A stretch of DNA of 64,000 nucleotides, taken from HGM13862 sp031553915. GTDB lineage: Bacteria; Bacillota; Dehalobacteriia; UBA4068. Below, in pieces: positions 43,987 to 52,454 of the stretch (position 1 is its first letter; every line of letters starts with the position of its first letter). Where the stretch lies: positions 142,925-206,924 of the forward strand of contig JAVBKT010000004.1 in assembly GCA_031553915.1 (NCBI GenBank). Reading direction: 5' to 3'. The notes below the pieces were generated by a model. That model had not been told where the DNA came from, did no database searches, and saw only the letters and a list, made by a program, of their open reading frames with translations. The position numbers were made by a program, and so were the translations under genes.

Positions 43987-44712
43987 CTATTCCGCAATAA
44001 AAGCAGGAGTGAAATTAATTCTGTCTACACTAACATTGGTAAAATTAATGCCTGCGTATATGCCCTCAAAAGCAGATGATTTATTACCGTGCAGATGCCC
44101 GTATACGCAAGAGACCACCGGATATTTTTTTAGCAGAGCAACAACTTCATTCTCGTTTTTATTATGATCAAGAGGGGGATAATGCAGCATGGCAATAATT
44201 GGGCTTTGATATGCCGCAGCAGCTTTTAAGGCAAATTCCAGCCGCAGTAGTTCGCGGTCATATATTTTGCGGTCGGCGTTTTCTTTGAAATCATTATGCT
44301 CCGGCAACAGCCAGCCGCGCGTAGCGCAGACAGCAAACTTGCCCAGATCAATAGCATCGTGTTGCAGCGCAAAAATACTCTCCGGCAGAAAAGCGCGCAG
44401 TTTGCCGATGCCGTCCCACCAATAATCATGATTCCCGCGGGAAATGATTTTTTGACCGGGCAGGGAGGCGATATAAGCAAAATCATATTTGGTATCGGCT
44501 AAATTCATCGCCCAGGAAATGTCTCCGGGGATGAGCACGGCATCCTCATCGCTCACTGTTTGTTGCCAGTTGGTGGTCAACCGGGTGAAAAAATCATCCC
44601 ACTGTACGCCAAAGATATTCATCGGCTTGCCGAGCACCGCAGGAATTGGCAACTGGGGGTCAAAGGGAGCGATAAGTGACAGATGTAAATCGGAAACAGC
44701 AAAAATCTTCAT
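43987..44712 (-). CDS. Metallophosphoesterase
   Basis: 241 aa from the ATG at 44712 with GAGG 6 nt upstream; the longer ORF lacks support. Calcineurin-like fold: SDLHLS (first metal site), GDISWAM, RGNHDYWWDG and YGHLHG. No signal peptide, so cytoplasmic. Substrate unknown; similar proteins of this size are annotated as phosphohydrolases. It opens the minus-strand gene array. Confidence 0.9.
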   Translation of the reverse strand: MKIFAVSDLHLSLIAPFDPQLPIPAVLGKPMNIFGVQWDDFFTRLTTNWQQTVSDEDAVLIPGDISWAMNLADTKYDFAYIASLPGQKIISRGNHDYWWDGIGKLRAFLPESIFALQHDAIDLGKFAVCATRGWLLPEHNDFKENADRKIYDRELLRLEFALKAAAAYQSPIIAMLHYPPLDHNKNENEVVALLKKYPVVSCVYGHLHGNKSSAFEGIYAGINFTNVSVDRINFTPAFIAE

Positions 44713-44804
44713 AAAGGGCCTCAAAAATTGTTTAGGTATAGAATGTACAAAAGCGGTAATAATAACCATCAAGGATGACAATATCCAAGATAGGAGAATA
44801 TGAT

Positions 44805-45026
44805 ATGCTTAGAATGACTGTTTGGGATAAAATTATGTTAGCGTTGATTATTATTGGCGCCATCAACTGGGGGCTGATCGGGTTCTTTAACTTTGACCTC
44901 GTGGCAGCTATTTTTGGCGGAGCGCTGGCCATTGGCAGCCGCATTATTTATGCAGTTGTGGGCATTGCCGGTATCTGGGCCTTAACAATTTTATTCCGCA
45001 GAAGGTATGACGAAGTACTTGATTAA
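44805..45026 (+). CDS. DUF378 small membrane protein
   Basis: 73 aa from the ATG at 44805, with GGAG 8 nt upstream. Two hydrophobic helices with INWGLIGFFNFDLVAAIFG between them, the pattern of DUF378 proteins (YuzA-like). Function unknown. It is a lone plus-strand gene between the metallophosphoesterase and the sigE terminator. Confidence 0.8.
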   Translation: MLRMTVWDKIMLALIIIGAINWGLIGFFNFDLVAAIFGGALAIGSRIIYAVVGIAGIWALTILFRRRYDEVLD

Positions 45027-45110
45027 GCAGCAGGCAATACTAAGTGATTTTTCTTAACAGTTTCAGCACTTATTTTTAATTATTCACAGCAAAATTAGTA
45101 TTGCAACAAA

Positions 45111-45153
45111 AAACCGGACGCAATTGCGAGCTTTGGGCGGCAGCGTCCGGTTT
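45111..45153 (-). terminator. Terminator after sigE
   Basis: Arms AAACCGGACGC and GCGTCCGGTTT, followed on the minus strand by TTTGTT. It ends the spoIIGA-sigE transcript and shows that sigG is not part of it. Confidence 0.8.
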
Positions 45154-45211
45154 GCTATACCTCTCAAAACCGCATAGCGATTATAACATAGAGAAGTACT
45201 TTTCGGCAAGT

Positions 45212-45931
45212 TTATTCAGCTTTCAAAATGTCTTTTTGCAGCTTACGGATAATTCTTTTTTCCAGACGGGAAATATATGATTGGGAAATGCCCAGCATAT
45301 CCGCAACCTCTTTTTGCGTTTTTTCCTCCTGTCCAAACAGGCCAAAGCGCGTTTGCATAATAATTTTTTCTCTTTGTGTTAATTTGCCCACAGAAGCATA
45401 GAGCAAGCGGCGCTCCAGCTCTCCTTCGAGAGATTTATAGATAATATCATTATCTGTGCCGAGAATATCAGATAAAAGTAGCTCATTGCCATCCCAATCA
45501 ATATTAAGCGGCTCATCAAAGCTGACCTCAGAGCGGATTTTGCTATAGCGGCGCAAATACATTAATATCTCATTTTCGATGCAGCGGCTGGCATAGGTGG
45601 CTAGTTTAATTTTTTTATCAGCATTAAAGGTGTTAACCGCCTTGATCAGGCCTATAGCGCCAATACTGATCAGATCTTCAATGCCCACGCCGCTGTTTTC
45701 AAATTTGCGGGCGATGTAAACAACCAGGCGGAGATTATGCTCCACCAGAGTTTGGCGGGCGTCCATGTCCTTGGCAGTCAGGCGTTCGATAAGCTCTTGC
45801 TCTTCTTCTTGCGGCAGGGGAGGCGGCAGGATATCGCTGCCGCCAATATAATGGATTTTCTTTAAGGAAGGCAGATAAGAGCGCAGCTGAATTAAATAGG
45901 TATACCAATTAATAAACGGGTTCTTTTTCAT
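45212..45931 (-). CDS. sigE: Mother-cell sporulation sigma factor, pro-sigma-E
   Basis: 239 aa. A sigma-70 family factor with an N-terminal pro-region (about 1-28, ending near IGGSDILPPPL, the SpoIIGA cleavage area), region 2 (ARKFENSGVGIEDLISIGAIGLIKAV) and region 4 helix-turn-helix (TQKEVADMLGISQSYISRLEK). It drives early mother-cell gene expression. The start overlaps the spoIIGA stop by 4 nt. The usual next gene, sigG, is not found within 185 bp; a terminator and an opposite-strand gene follow. Confidence 0.95.
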   Translation of the reverse strand: MKKNPFINWYTYLIQLRSYLPSLKKIHYIGGSDILPPPLPQEEEQELIERLTAKDMDARQTLVEHNLRLVVYIARKFENSGVGIEDLISIGAIGLIKAVNTFNADKKIKLATYASRCIENEILMYLRRYSKIRSEVSFDEPLNIDWDGNELLLSDILGTDNDIIYKSLEGELERRLLYASVGKLTQREKIIMQTRFGLFGQEEKTQKEVADMLGISQSYISRLEKRIIRKLQKDILKAE

Positions 45932-46857
45932 GCAATAGAGGCCTCCTTAAATTTTTCTCCGCCTTCCAGAATGTCCGGATTAACTACTGCCTGGTAGTCT
46001 TGACCCAGCGGATCAGGGGAAATACATACCATCACCTGATTCGTCTGTTTTTTTTCTACTCCTTCGCAAAGCAGCATATCAGGCTTGAAGCCCAGCAACA
46101 AACCGTTTTTGTTGCCAATGCTGGCAAAGGGAATCAGGCGCATTCTGCGCAGCCAGCCGTCATGGGTGTTGGCAGTAGAGAGATCATGTAATACGCGCTC
46201 AGGAGAGACGTTGCCATGTTGTTCAAAAGAACGGCGCAGATATTCAGGGAGCAGCGCCTTAATGCTGCGGTAATCAGCCACTAAAACCGGTAGCCCGCTG
46301 ATTGGCTCGCGTAAATCATTGCCGGTATCGATAAGTCCTTTCATGTGGCATTGCCTGCTGCCAACCTTGATAGTTATGTTGAAATTGAAGTCTTCTTTTT
46401 GCCATTTTTTTCGCAAGACCCGCCAGCCTTTGCGGCCAAGAATAGCGGCAATAAAGAGGGCGAAGAGCAAAGAACCGGCTTGCAGTGTTTGCTGAGGCCC
46501 AAGGACGATACCGTTTTGTTCCAGGAGACGGGAGCCGGCCAAAGCCGCTCCAGCCATCGCAAAAGCAGTCAGATAAAATACTCCGGCCAGAGTGAGAAAG
46601 CTTTTGGGCGCATCCCAGCGATAGGCAATGCGCAAAAGCAATAAGGATATGACAATCATGCAGAAAGGATGGGCCATCCACAGCAGGGAGGGGATAATAG
46701 GGGTAAGGCCATAAAGGGCGCCGCAAACAGAAGCCAGCAACACCCGCGGTAGGGAAATATTGCGGCGCAACAGGCGGCCAGCTGTCCAAAGAAGAAAAAA
46801 ATCACAGAAAAAATTGAGCGCCAAAAGGATGTCCGCATATACTATGTATTGACTCAT
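45928..46857 (-). CDS. spoIIGA: Sigma-E processing peptidase
   Basis: 309 aa. Five hydrophobic helices in the first about 145 residues, then a soluble aspartic-protease-like domain with catalytic Asp177 in GLIDTGNDLREP, as in B. subtilis SpoIIGA (Asp183). It cleaves pro-sigma-E at the septum once sigma-F is active in the forespore. Directly coupled to sigE. Confidence 0.92.
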   Translation of the reverse strand: MSQYIVYADILLALNFFCDFFLLWTAGRLLRRNISLPRVLLASVCGALYGLTPIIPSLLWMAHPFCMIVISLLLLRIAYRWDAPKSFLTLAGVFYLTAFAMAGAALAGSRLLEQNGIVLGPQQTLQAGSLLFALFIAAILGRKGWRVLRKKWQKEDFNFNITIKVGSRQCHMKGLIDTGNDLREPISGLPVLVADYRSIKALLPEYLRRSFEQHGNVSPERVLHDLSTANTHDGWLRRMRLIPFASIGNKNGLLLGFKPDMLLCEGVEKKQTNQVMVCISPDPLGQDYQAVVNPDILEGGEKFKEASIA

Positions 46858-46976
46858 GCTCCGCTCCTCAAATATTGTCCTATATTTATCATATGCGGCG
46901 TCAAAAAAGCTTAGTACGATAAAAATAGTTGTCTTTGGCTCTATTTTACTCTATTTCAAGTGAGTAAAATGTTGAT

Positions 46977-47004
46977 ATGGAGGAGGGTCTTATCCCTCCT
47001 CCAT
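46977..47004. terminator. Hairpin terminator after SASP gene
   Basis: Arms ATGGAGGAGGG and CCCTCCTCCAT with a 6-nt loop, 6 bp after the SASP stop. The T-runs are weak on both sides, so termination efficiency is uncertain. Confidence 0.6.
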
Positions 47005-47009
47005 ACTTT

Positions 47010-47258
47010 TTACCCCTCAATTATCTCATTATCTGCCTTTTCATCTGCCATTTCGCGGCCGGCCGCTGCCAGAGCTTTTTTTCTGGCAGAAAAGACGCCG
47101 CCCAAACGGCCGCTTTCTGCAGCGGAGAGCCCGGCCCAGCCATCACTGGCAACCTTTGGCCATAGTCCCAGTTCCTGAGCTATTTCAACTTTCAAGTCTT
47201 CCCAATCATCTGGGCGTTTTTTTATTTTGCTTTTGCGGGAGCGCTTTATTTTATCCAT
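47010..47258 (-). CDS. Alpha/beta-type small acid-soluble spore protein
   Basis: 82 aa. After a basic N-terminus (KIKRSRKSKIKKRP) comes the SASP pattern: DLKVEIAQELGL, with EIAQE matching the site cleaved by the spore protease GPR, then GWAGLSAAESGRLGG, the second conserved helix. These proteins coat DNA in the spore and protect it. The C-terminal tail is longer and more acidic than usual. Its likely transcription by sigma-G was not checked. Confidence 0.82.
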   Translation of the reverse strand: MDKIKRSRKSKIKKRPDDWEDLKVEIAQELGLWPKVASDGWAGLSAAESGRLGGVFSARKKALAAAGREMADEKADNEIIEG

Positions 47259-47371
47259 AAAAAATCACCTCGGAATTAGTAATATTTACCGCAGCGCCTG
47301 ATGGCTGAACGGTTTGCTTGTACTAGTATTATCCGGGGTGAGTTTTTTTAGTCGTTTGATGGAGAATTATT

Positions 47372-48010
47372 CTATAACAGATGGTCGATAAAAATTGCTT
47401 CAGCCAAGTCATCAATACGCAGACTGCCATGACTAAGATCATGCAAATGTGTACTAAACGGGCTGATCATACTGTCATCAATGGCGCAAATAAGGCAGAT
47501 TTTTTCCGCAAAAATTTTTTCAATAAGCATAATATTATTTTGTTGCAAATATGACTCAATCTTGCCCAAAAAAGCATAATCAAGGGTCAAGGCATATTTA
47601 TGCGCAGGGATACGTTCAATTTTTGTGGCAGCTGCCAGGGCCAATTGTGCTGCTTTGGCATAAGCGCGGGTTAATCCTCCGGCGCCCAGCAAAATACCGC
47701 CGAAATAGCGGGTAACGATAATGATAATATCCCGCAGTCCGGCTCTTTTGATTATTTCTAAGACAGGGCGTCCGCCGGTGCCTGTTGGTTCTCCGTCATC
47801 AGAGCTGCGCATCAGTGAGCTATCCTCACCAATCACCCAGGCGTAGACATGATGCCGGGCTTCATGATGCCGCGCTCTGGTTTCATCCAAATATCGCCGG
47901 GCCTGTTCTTCTGATGCCACCGGGAAGGCTTGTCCGATAAAGCGGGACTTTTTTTCACTAAGCTCAGCTATTGCCGGGTCGGCGATGGTAATATATGGGG
48001 TTTGAGGCAT
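47372..48010 (-). CDS. YigZ/IMPACT family protein
   Basis: 212 aa. N-terminal UPF0029 domain (about 15-120: KKSRFIGQAFPV, DDGEPTGTGGRPVLEI, VTRYFGGILLGAGGLTRAY) and a C-terminal DUF1949 domain. Widespread, regulates translation in eukaryotes; bacterial role unclear. Its gene abuts trmL (19-nt gap). Confidence 0.9.
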   Translation of the reverse strand: MPQTPYITIADPAIAELSEKKSRFIGQAFPVASEEQARRYLDETRARHHEARHHVYAWVIGEDSSLMRSSDDGEPTGTGGRPVLEIIKRAGLRDIIIIVTRYFGGILLGAGGLTRAYAKAAQLALAAATKIERIPAHKYALTLDYAFLGKIESYLQQNNIMLIEKIFAEKICLICAIDDSMISPFSTHLHDLSHGSLRIDDLAEAIFIDHLL

Positions 48011-48029
48011 AAATTCTCCTTATATTAGG

Positions 48030-48488
48030 CTAGATTAAATCAGGAAAGCTTTGCTGGCGCAGAGCTTCGTATAAAATAATCGCCACGGAATTAGCCAAAT
48101 TGAGCGAACGGATGTCTTTACCCATCGGGATACGGACAGTCTGCTCTGGGTAGGTATCAAGTATTTCCTGGGGCAGACCGGCAGTTTCTTTGCCAAAAAC
48201 AAAAAAATCATCTTTTTGGTAGGCAATATCAGTATAGGATTGTTTGGCTTTGGTAGTGGCGAAAAAGAAGCGCGCGCCAGGATGTTTTTCGATAACCTCG
48301 CCAAAGCTGTCATAATAGTGCAGATCAAGATATTGCCAATAATCCAGACCGGCGCGTTTGAGGTGTTTATCATCGGTAGAAAAGCCAAGCGGACGGACAA
48401 GATGCAAGCTGCTGCCGGTAACAGCGCAGGTGCGGGAAATATTGCCGGTATTATTGGGGATTTCCGGCTCCACAAGAACAATATGCAT
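48030..48488 (-). CDS. trmL: tRNA (cytidine(34)-2'-O)-methyltransferase
   Basis: 152 aa. SPOUT-knot enzyme: EPEIPNNTGNISRTCAVTG at the N-terminus, FGKETAGLP and RIPMGKDIRSLNLANSVAI at the C-terminal knot. It methylates the wobble ribose of certain leucine tRNAs. Family length. Also named cspR. Confidence 0.93.
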   Translation of the reverse strand: MHIVLVEPEIPNNTGNISRTCAVTGSSLHLVRPLGFSTDDKHLKRAGLDYWQYLDLHYYDSFGEVIEKHPGARFFFATTKAKQSYTDIAYQKDDFFVFGKETAGLPQEILDTYPEQTVRIPMGKDIRSLNLANSVAIILYEALRQQSFPDLI

Positions 48489-48546
48489 AGCTATATTTTA
48501 CCTCTTTTATAGTTTCAGGACTATTTTAATTGTACCAAAAATAAAG

Positions 48547-48579
48547 CAAAAGGCAACTACATTTAGCAGTTGCCTTTTG
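48547..48579 (-). terminator. Terminator of the C45/UreI operon
   Basis: Arms CAAAAGGCAACT and AGTTGCCTTTTG, followed on the minus strand by CTTTATTTTT. It lies 22 bp after the UreI-like stop. Confidence 0.8.
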
Positions 48580-48601
48580 TTAGTGCAAAATAATTTAACT
48601 T

Positions 48602-49129
48602 TTAGAATGCTTCTGGCCACCAACCGGCAAACATCATGATGCCTGGGATGAATGCCGAGAGAAGACCAACGATGAGGCAAAAGGTTGGTGTGGCCCAAGC
48701 GCCAAAGCTCTTTTTGAGAACAGCTTCGACAAAGCCATAGAACCAAAGGAATGCCCACATAAACCACAGGAAAGCAGTCCAAGGAGCACCGCCGGTAACA
48801 CAGATGGTACCGAAAACAACAGCAAAGACGGTGACCAGGAACGCATACCAACCATAGAGCCTGATATCCAGACCAAAGAGGTTGGTGAGGCAAAGAATAA
48901 CATAAGTAAAGCCAAAGAGGAAAAATCCGGTAACGAGCTGGAAATTAGCAACATAAACGCCTCTTGCCATACCGATAATCGCGCCCATGACCAAGATGAA
49001 ACCAACGATGCCATAAATTGTAGCCATGGTTTTTGAATCAGCTTTACCAAAAGATAACGCGCCGCCGCAAATCAGGGCGAAGCCAACAAATACTAAAGCA
49101 ACGGGTAAAAAATAATATCCTTCTACCAT
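48602..49129 (-). CDS. AmiS/UreI family urea/amide channel
   Basis: 175 aa, six membrane helices, no signal peptide. It has the family's length and Trp-rich ends (FLWFMWAFLWFYGF, FAGWWPEAF), as in UreI/AmiS inner-membrane channels that pass urea or short-chain amides. There is no urease or amidase gene in the window. It is the last gene of an operon with two Ntn-hydrolase genes, so its substrate may be a small amide or related product of their reaction. GGAGGG lies 9 nt before the ATG. Confidence 0.85.
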   Translation of the reverse strand: MVEGYYFLPVALVFVGFALICGGALSFGKADSKTMATIYGIVGFILVMGAIIGMARGVYVANFQLVTGFFLFGFTYVILCLTNLFGLDIRLYGWYAFLVTVFAVVFGTICVTGGAPWTAFLWFMWAFLWFYGFVEAVLKKSFGAWATPTFCLIVGLLSAFIPGIMMFAGWWPEAF

Positions 49130-49161
49130 ATAAAAATTCCCTCCAATCCCTTTTTTGTTTT

Positions 49162-49192
49162 TAGTGAAGGGCGGGTGGGCCGCCCTTCACTA
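49162..49192 (-). promoter_or_regulatory. Intercistronic hairpin before the UreI-like gene
   Basis: 13-bp perfect stem TAGTGAAGGGCGG / CCGCCCTTCACTA with a 5-nt loop. On the minus-strand mRNA it is followed by A-rich sequence and then the SD of the channel gene, with no U-tract, so it should not terminate. It may stabilise or punctuate the mRNA between hydrolase and channel. Confidence 0.6.
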
Positions 49193-49225
49193 GCTAGCAT
49201 TTAGATGCTGATCTGTTAATGTAAA

Positions 49226-50308
49226 CTACAGTCTATAGAGAGTGTAAGGATTTTCACATGGCATTGGTGTGCTCCAAAGTTTGCCTTCTTCTGGAACGCT
49301 GATGCAAGAGAAGACAGTTTCAAACTGTTCACCTACCGGACCGGTAAGGTCGCAATGGCGGCAGATGGAATCCGGCCAACCACGATGATCCTGGAGGATG
49401 ACTTTCATATCATCAACAGTGAGTTCGCCGCGTTTGGCTTCCAGCAATTGACGCATTCTGTATTCACGGAGGAATGTGTCTGGGAAGGAAGTCTGATCAC
49501 CGGCGCAATCATATCTGAGATATGGGGTGAGATAATGATTGGAGTGAGCAAGGATATCCTTCTCTGGAAGTACGATGCCGCATTTAACGCCGGCAGAGGT
49601 TGCAGATACTTCAACGTTGACGATTTCGCCATCTTTGCCAGCGATGGTGTAGTCAAAAGAGCTGGCAGCATTGGATTGGGTGACAGCACGGATAGCATCA
49701 GGAACATTCTTTTGATATAATATTTTGTTGCAAATAAAGGCATAAGGGACGCCGACTCTACCATTGTTATTAGGGATAAGCAGGTTGATGAACATACCAA
49801 AGCCGCTCTCAGAGAGACCAACTTGTGCCAGATGGCCAGGCCAGGTAACAGTCAGATAAGAAGGTTTGCCTTTTGGTTTAATTCTGGCAACTAGGGTAGG
49901 AGCATCAGGATACCAGTCAAAGTTCTGGCCAACGATGGTTTTGCCGTCTTTGGTAACAGTGGTGCCGGCAGCAAAGTCGGTGCAGCCAAAAGGTGCGAGC
50001 CCGCAGGCATCAATTTCCCAACCGCCCTGAATGAAGAGGACTTCATCAGTGGTCATATTGGCGCCTTCAGCAATGCCCTCTATTTCTTCCCATAATTCAG
50101 GAGCATATTCTTTGGCAGGTGCTTCAAATTTTTTACAGGTATTAATCATGGTCTCTAGGCTGTCAGGAAAAATAGTGCCGAGAACATCATACCAATAATA
50201 GATGGTGCTTTTGCACTGGTCACGCAATTCTTCACCGATCTGACGGCCGATTTCTTTTTCTGTGCCGGCAAATTCGTAAAGCGGGAAAGGTGTAAATTCT
50301 TTTTTCAT
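49226..50308 (-). CDS. C45-type autoproteolytic Ntn-hydrolase (paralogue 1)
   Basis: 360 aa. Resembles the acyl-CoA:isopenicillin-N acyltransferase (AAT) family, peptidase family C45. The precursor's self-cleaving nucleophile is Cys109 in PFGCTDFAAG, followed by DGKTIVGQNFDW. Family members split themselves and then hydrolyse or transfer amide-linked acyl groups. No signal peptide, so cytoplasmic. It shares N-terminal KxEFxxFPLYEFxG and the Cys region with the next gene, from which it arose by duplication. Substrate unknown; an AmiS/UreI channel follows. Confidence 0.86.
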   Translation of the reverse strand: MKKEFTPFPLYEFAGTEKEIGRQIGEELRDQCKSTIYYWYDVLGTIFPDSLETMINTCKKFEAPAKEYAPELWEEIEGIAEGANMTTDEVLFIQGGWEIDACGLAPFGCTDFAAGTTVTKDGKTIVGQNFDWYPDAPTLVARIKPKGKPSYLTVTWPGHLAQVGLSESGFGMFINLLIPNNNGRVGVPYAFICNKILYQKNVPDAIRAVTQSNAASSFDYTIAGKDGEIVNVEVSATSAGVKCGIVLPEKDILAHSNHYLTPYLRYDCAGDQTSFPDTFLREYRMRQLLEAKRGELTVDDMKVILQDHRGWPDSICRHCDLTGPVGEQFETVFSCISVPEEGKLWSTPMPCENPYTLYRL

Positions 50309-50345
50309 GTTTGACTCCTCCTAGATTATTAATTTATTTATTTAG

Positions 50346-50368
50346 TCCCCTCGGCTTATTCCCCTCGG
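50346..50368. repeat. 9-bp direct repeat between the two hydrolase genes
   Basis: TCCCCTCGG occurs at 50346-50354 and again at 50360-50368, 14 bp apart, in the leader of paralogue 1. A 214-bp gap separates the two hydrolase genes, and a possible minus-strand promoter (TAGACA, 17 bp, TATATG) lies upstream of the repeats. A regulator-binding pair is one reading. Confidence 0.4.
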
Positions 50369-50521
50369 TTGCAGCCGAAAAATATTGAGTGTATTAATCT
50401 ATAATAAGCATATAAATTGCAGATTAATATTTGTCTATAGCCCCCTTCCGCATATATTCTCAACATTTTCCGAAACAATTCAAAGCCGATAGTTGAAATC
50501 AAAAGATGTAGTTTAAGCGGT

Positions 50522-51598
50522 TTATTTTAATGTATAGAGCTGATAATCTGAATATTTGCAGGGCATATAGGTGGCGTAAATTTTGCCGTCTGCCGGTACT
50601 GCAATCATGGACATTGATGTTTCGAATCTTTCGTAGCCGGGGCCGGTCATATCCATATGGCGGCAGATAGCGTCCGGATAACCGGTATGATCCTGCAATA
50701 ATTTCATCATCACTTCCGGACAAAGCTGGCCGCGCTGTTCTTCCATAAGCTCCTGCAAGCGATACTGACGCAGGAAAGTATCAGGGAAGGAGGTTTGGTC
50801 AGCTAAATCTTCCGCCTGCAAATAATGGGTGAGGAAGTGATTGGAATGAGCCAGAATATTTCTATCCGGCAAAACCATTCCGCATTTATTGGGGTTGTGC
50901 TCAACATCAATGATTTCGCCATTTTTGCCAGCCAGCATATGATTAAAGGCCATACCACGGTTGCATTGGCTGATAACACGAATCATATCCGGAACATTCT
51001 TTTGGTATAAAACTTTATTAGCGATAACATTATAGGGCACACCGACAACAGCCTTTTCATGCAGGAGAATGTTGACAAATTGACCAATACCATATTCATT
51101 GATGCCGACTTGGCCAATATGCCCGGCCAAGGTAAAGGTCAAATATTGCGGGCCGTTTTTCGGTTTGATGCGCAAGGCCACAACATCAGATGCAGTGTAC
51201 CAATCATAGTTTTGGCCCAAAATTGTTTTGCCGTCTTTGGTGGCGGTACGGGAAGCGGCAAAGCTGGTGCAGGCCATAAAGATTGGCCCGGCCGCGTCAA
51301 GCTCATAGCTGCCGTTTAGAAAAAGAATTTCTTCCAGCGAGCAGCCGCTGCCTTCAGCAATACCTAGTATTTCCTCATAAAGTTCAGGTGCATAGTCTTT
51401 AATAGGTGTTTCAAATTTTTTGGTGGCAACCATCATATCCTGCAGGGATTTCCCTGGCAAAATTTCAGCCAAAATATCATACCACCAGCTTATCATGTGC
51501 TTGATTTTCTCTTTACACTCTTCACCATACTGCTGACCAATTTCTCTTTCGCTACCACTAAACTCATACAATGGGAATCCGTTGAATTCTTCCTTCAT
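50522..51598 (-). CDS. C45-type autoproteolytic Ntn-hydrolase (paralogue 2)
   Basis: 358 aa from the ATG at 51598, which aligns with the start of paralogue 1; an upstream in-frame ATG is 14 codons away. Nucleophile Cys110 in FMACTSFAAS, with CTSF as in fungal AAT, then DGKTILGQNYDW. Many positions differ from paralogue 1 in the mid-region, which suggests a different substrate. First gene of the group that ends in the AmiS/UreI channel. No signal peptide. Confidence 0.86.
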   Translation of the reverse strand: MKEEFNGFPLYEFSGSEREIGQQYGEECKEKIKHMISWWYDILAEILPGKSLQDMMVATKKFETPIKDYAPELYEEILGIAEGSGCSLEEILFLNGSYELDAAGPIFMACTSFAASRTATKDGKTILGQNYDWYTASDVVALRIKPKNGPQYLTFTLAGHIGQVGINEYGIGQFVNILLHEKAVVGVPYNVIANKVLYQKNVPDMIRVISQCNRGMAFNHMLAGKNGEIIDVEHNPNKCGMVLPDRNILAHSNHFLTHYLQAEDLADQTSFPDTFLRQYRLQELMEEQRGQLCPEVMMKLLQDHTGYPDAICRHMDMTGPGYERFETSMSMIAVPADGKIYATYMPCKYSDYQLYTLK

Positions 51599-51866
51599 CT
51601 CGCTTCGCCATCCTTTCGTTTGTCTGTGATTTTTATGCAAAATTAAAATTTGATTTTATTATAAATATATGAACGTATTCTTCCTGACATACATTATTAT
51701 TGATGCTTATCAGGATAATCTTTTTGTAATAATTATTCTTTTTAATGTAATTTTCTGAACATAATCTGTATAGTTCAACAGTATATTAATTTAATAAGAT
51801 AATAATTTAGACAGATAGGGTATAGATGTGAGGCTAAAAAAGAGAAGCATTTTTTAAATAAAAAAC

Positions 51867-51896
51867 AAACAGATACTAAGGCAATAGTATCTGTTT
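51867..51896 (-). terminator. Strong minus-strand terminator
   Basis: Perfect 12-bp stem AAACAGATACTA / TAGTATCTGTTT, loop of 6 nt, followed on the minus strand by GTTTGTTTTTTAT. It ends a transcript from the right, either tRNA-Pro or a small RNA/peptide gene. Confidence 0.75.
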
Positions 51897-52043
51897 AATA
51901 GGGTTTGTGATCAGATGATCATAAAAGGGCATAAAAATATTGTTAGAGCATATTGGCAAAACGGCATAGGCATCCGAAAGAACAAGGAATGTGCACCTTT
52001 TAGAGCAAGAATTAAAAAATGAGTCTTTTTGTATTAATATCAT
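51876..52043 (-). CDS. Possible 55-aa peptide gene
   Basis: Minus-strand ORF of 55 codons ending inside the terminator hairpin. Weak SD-like AGGG is 8 nt upstream of the ATG. The peptide has three Cys (positions 13, 17 and 32; NSCSKRC and LPICSNN) and a hydrophobic middle. No family recognised. Random ORFs of this size are common in AT-rich DNA, so this is a candidate only; its fit to the terminator is the reason to list it. Confidence 0.25.
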   Translation of the reverse strand: MILIQKDSFFNSCSKRCTFLVLSDAYAVLPICSNNIFMPFYDHLITNPIKQILLP

Positions 52044-52171
52044 TTTATTACCCTAACAAACATCCGTTTGTAGCAAAATTGCCAAATATCTTGTTCTATC
52101 TCAAATTGAGGTTAGGTTATAATCTATATGCAAATCTCCAAAAATTTTTTATGTATTTGATGCTGTTTAGA

Positions 52172-52248
52172 TGGTCGGGGTGAGAGGATTTGAACCTCCG
52201 GCCTCTGCGTCCCGAACGCAGCGCTCTACCAAACTGAGCCACACCCCG
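52172..52248 (-). tRNA. tRNA-Pro (CGG)
   Basis: 77 nt on the minus strand. Acceptor stem CGGGGTG / CACCCCG, discriminator A and an encoded CCA end. D-loop GTTTGGTAGAGC, anticodon stem CTGCG/CGCAG with loop TTCGGGA (anticodon CGG), and T-arm GGTTCAAATCC. A lone tRNA upstream of the aldehyde dehydrogenase gene on the other strand. Confidence 0.97.
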
Positions 52249-52454
52249 TAAAAAACGCTACGCTATGTATTTATAATAATAGTCTATAGCACTAATTGTT
52301 GTCAATAGTTTTCTGGGTTATATTTAGACAAAAAACTGCTGTAACCGCTAATTTGTTGTAGCATGCAGCTTGGAAGAATATTTAGCAATTTTATCCTGTT
52401 TTTTTTAAATATTTATGCTATAATATTTGGGCAAGATAATAGCGAAAGGTGAAA

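Larger units (their letters stand above)
51599..52171. other. 573-bp AT-rich stretch, one possible small ORF
   Basis: Upstream of the C45 operon, this very AT-rich stretch has no gene of ordinary size. It contains a strong minus-strand hairpin (51867-51896), a 55-codon minus-strand ORF ending in it (see next entry), and otherwise nothing I can name. The promoter of the C45 operon probably lies in its left half. Confidence 0.5.
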
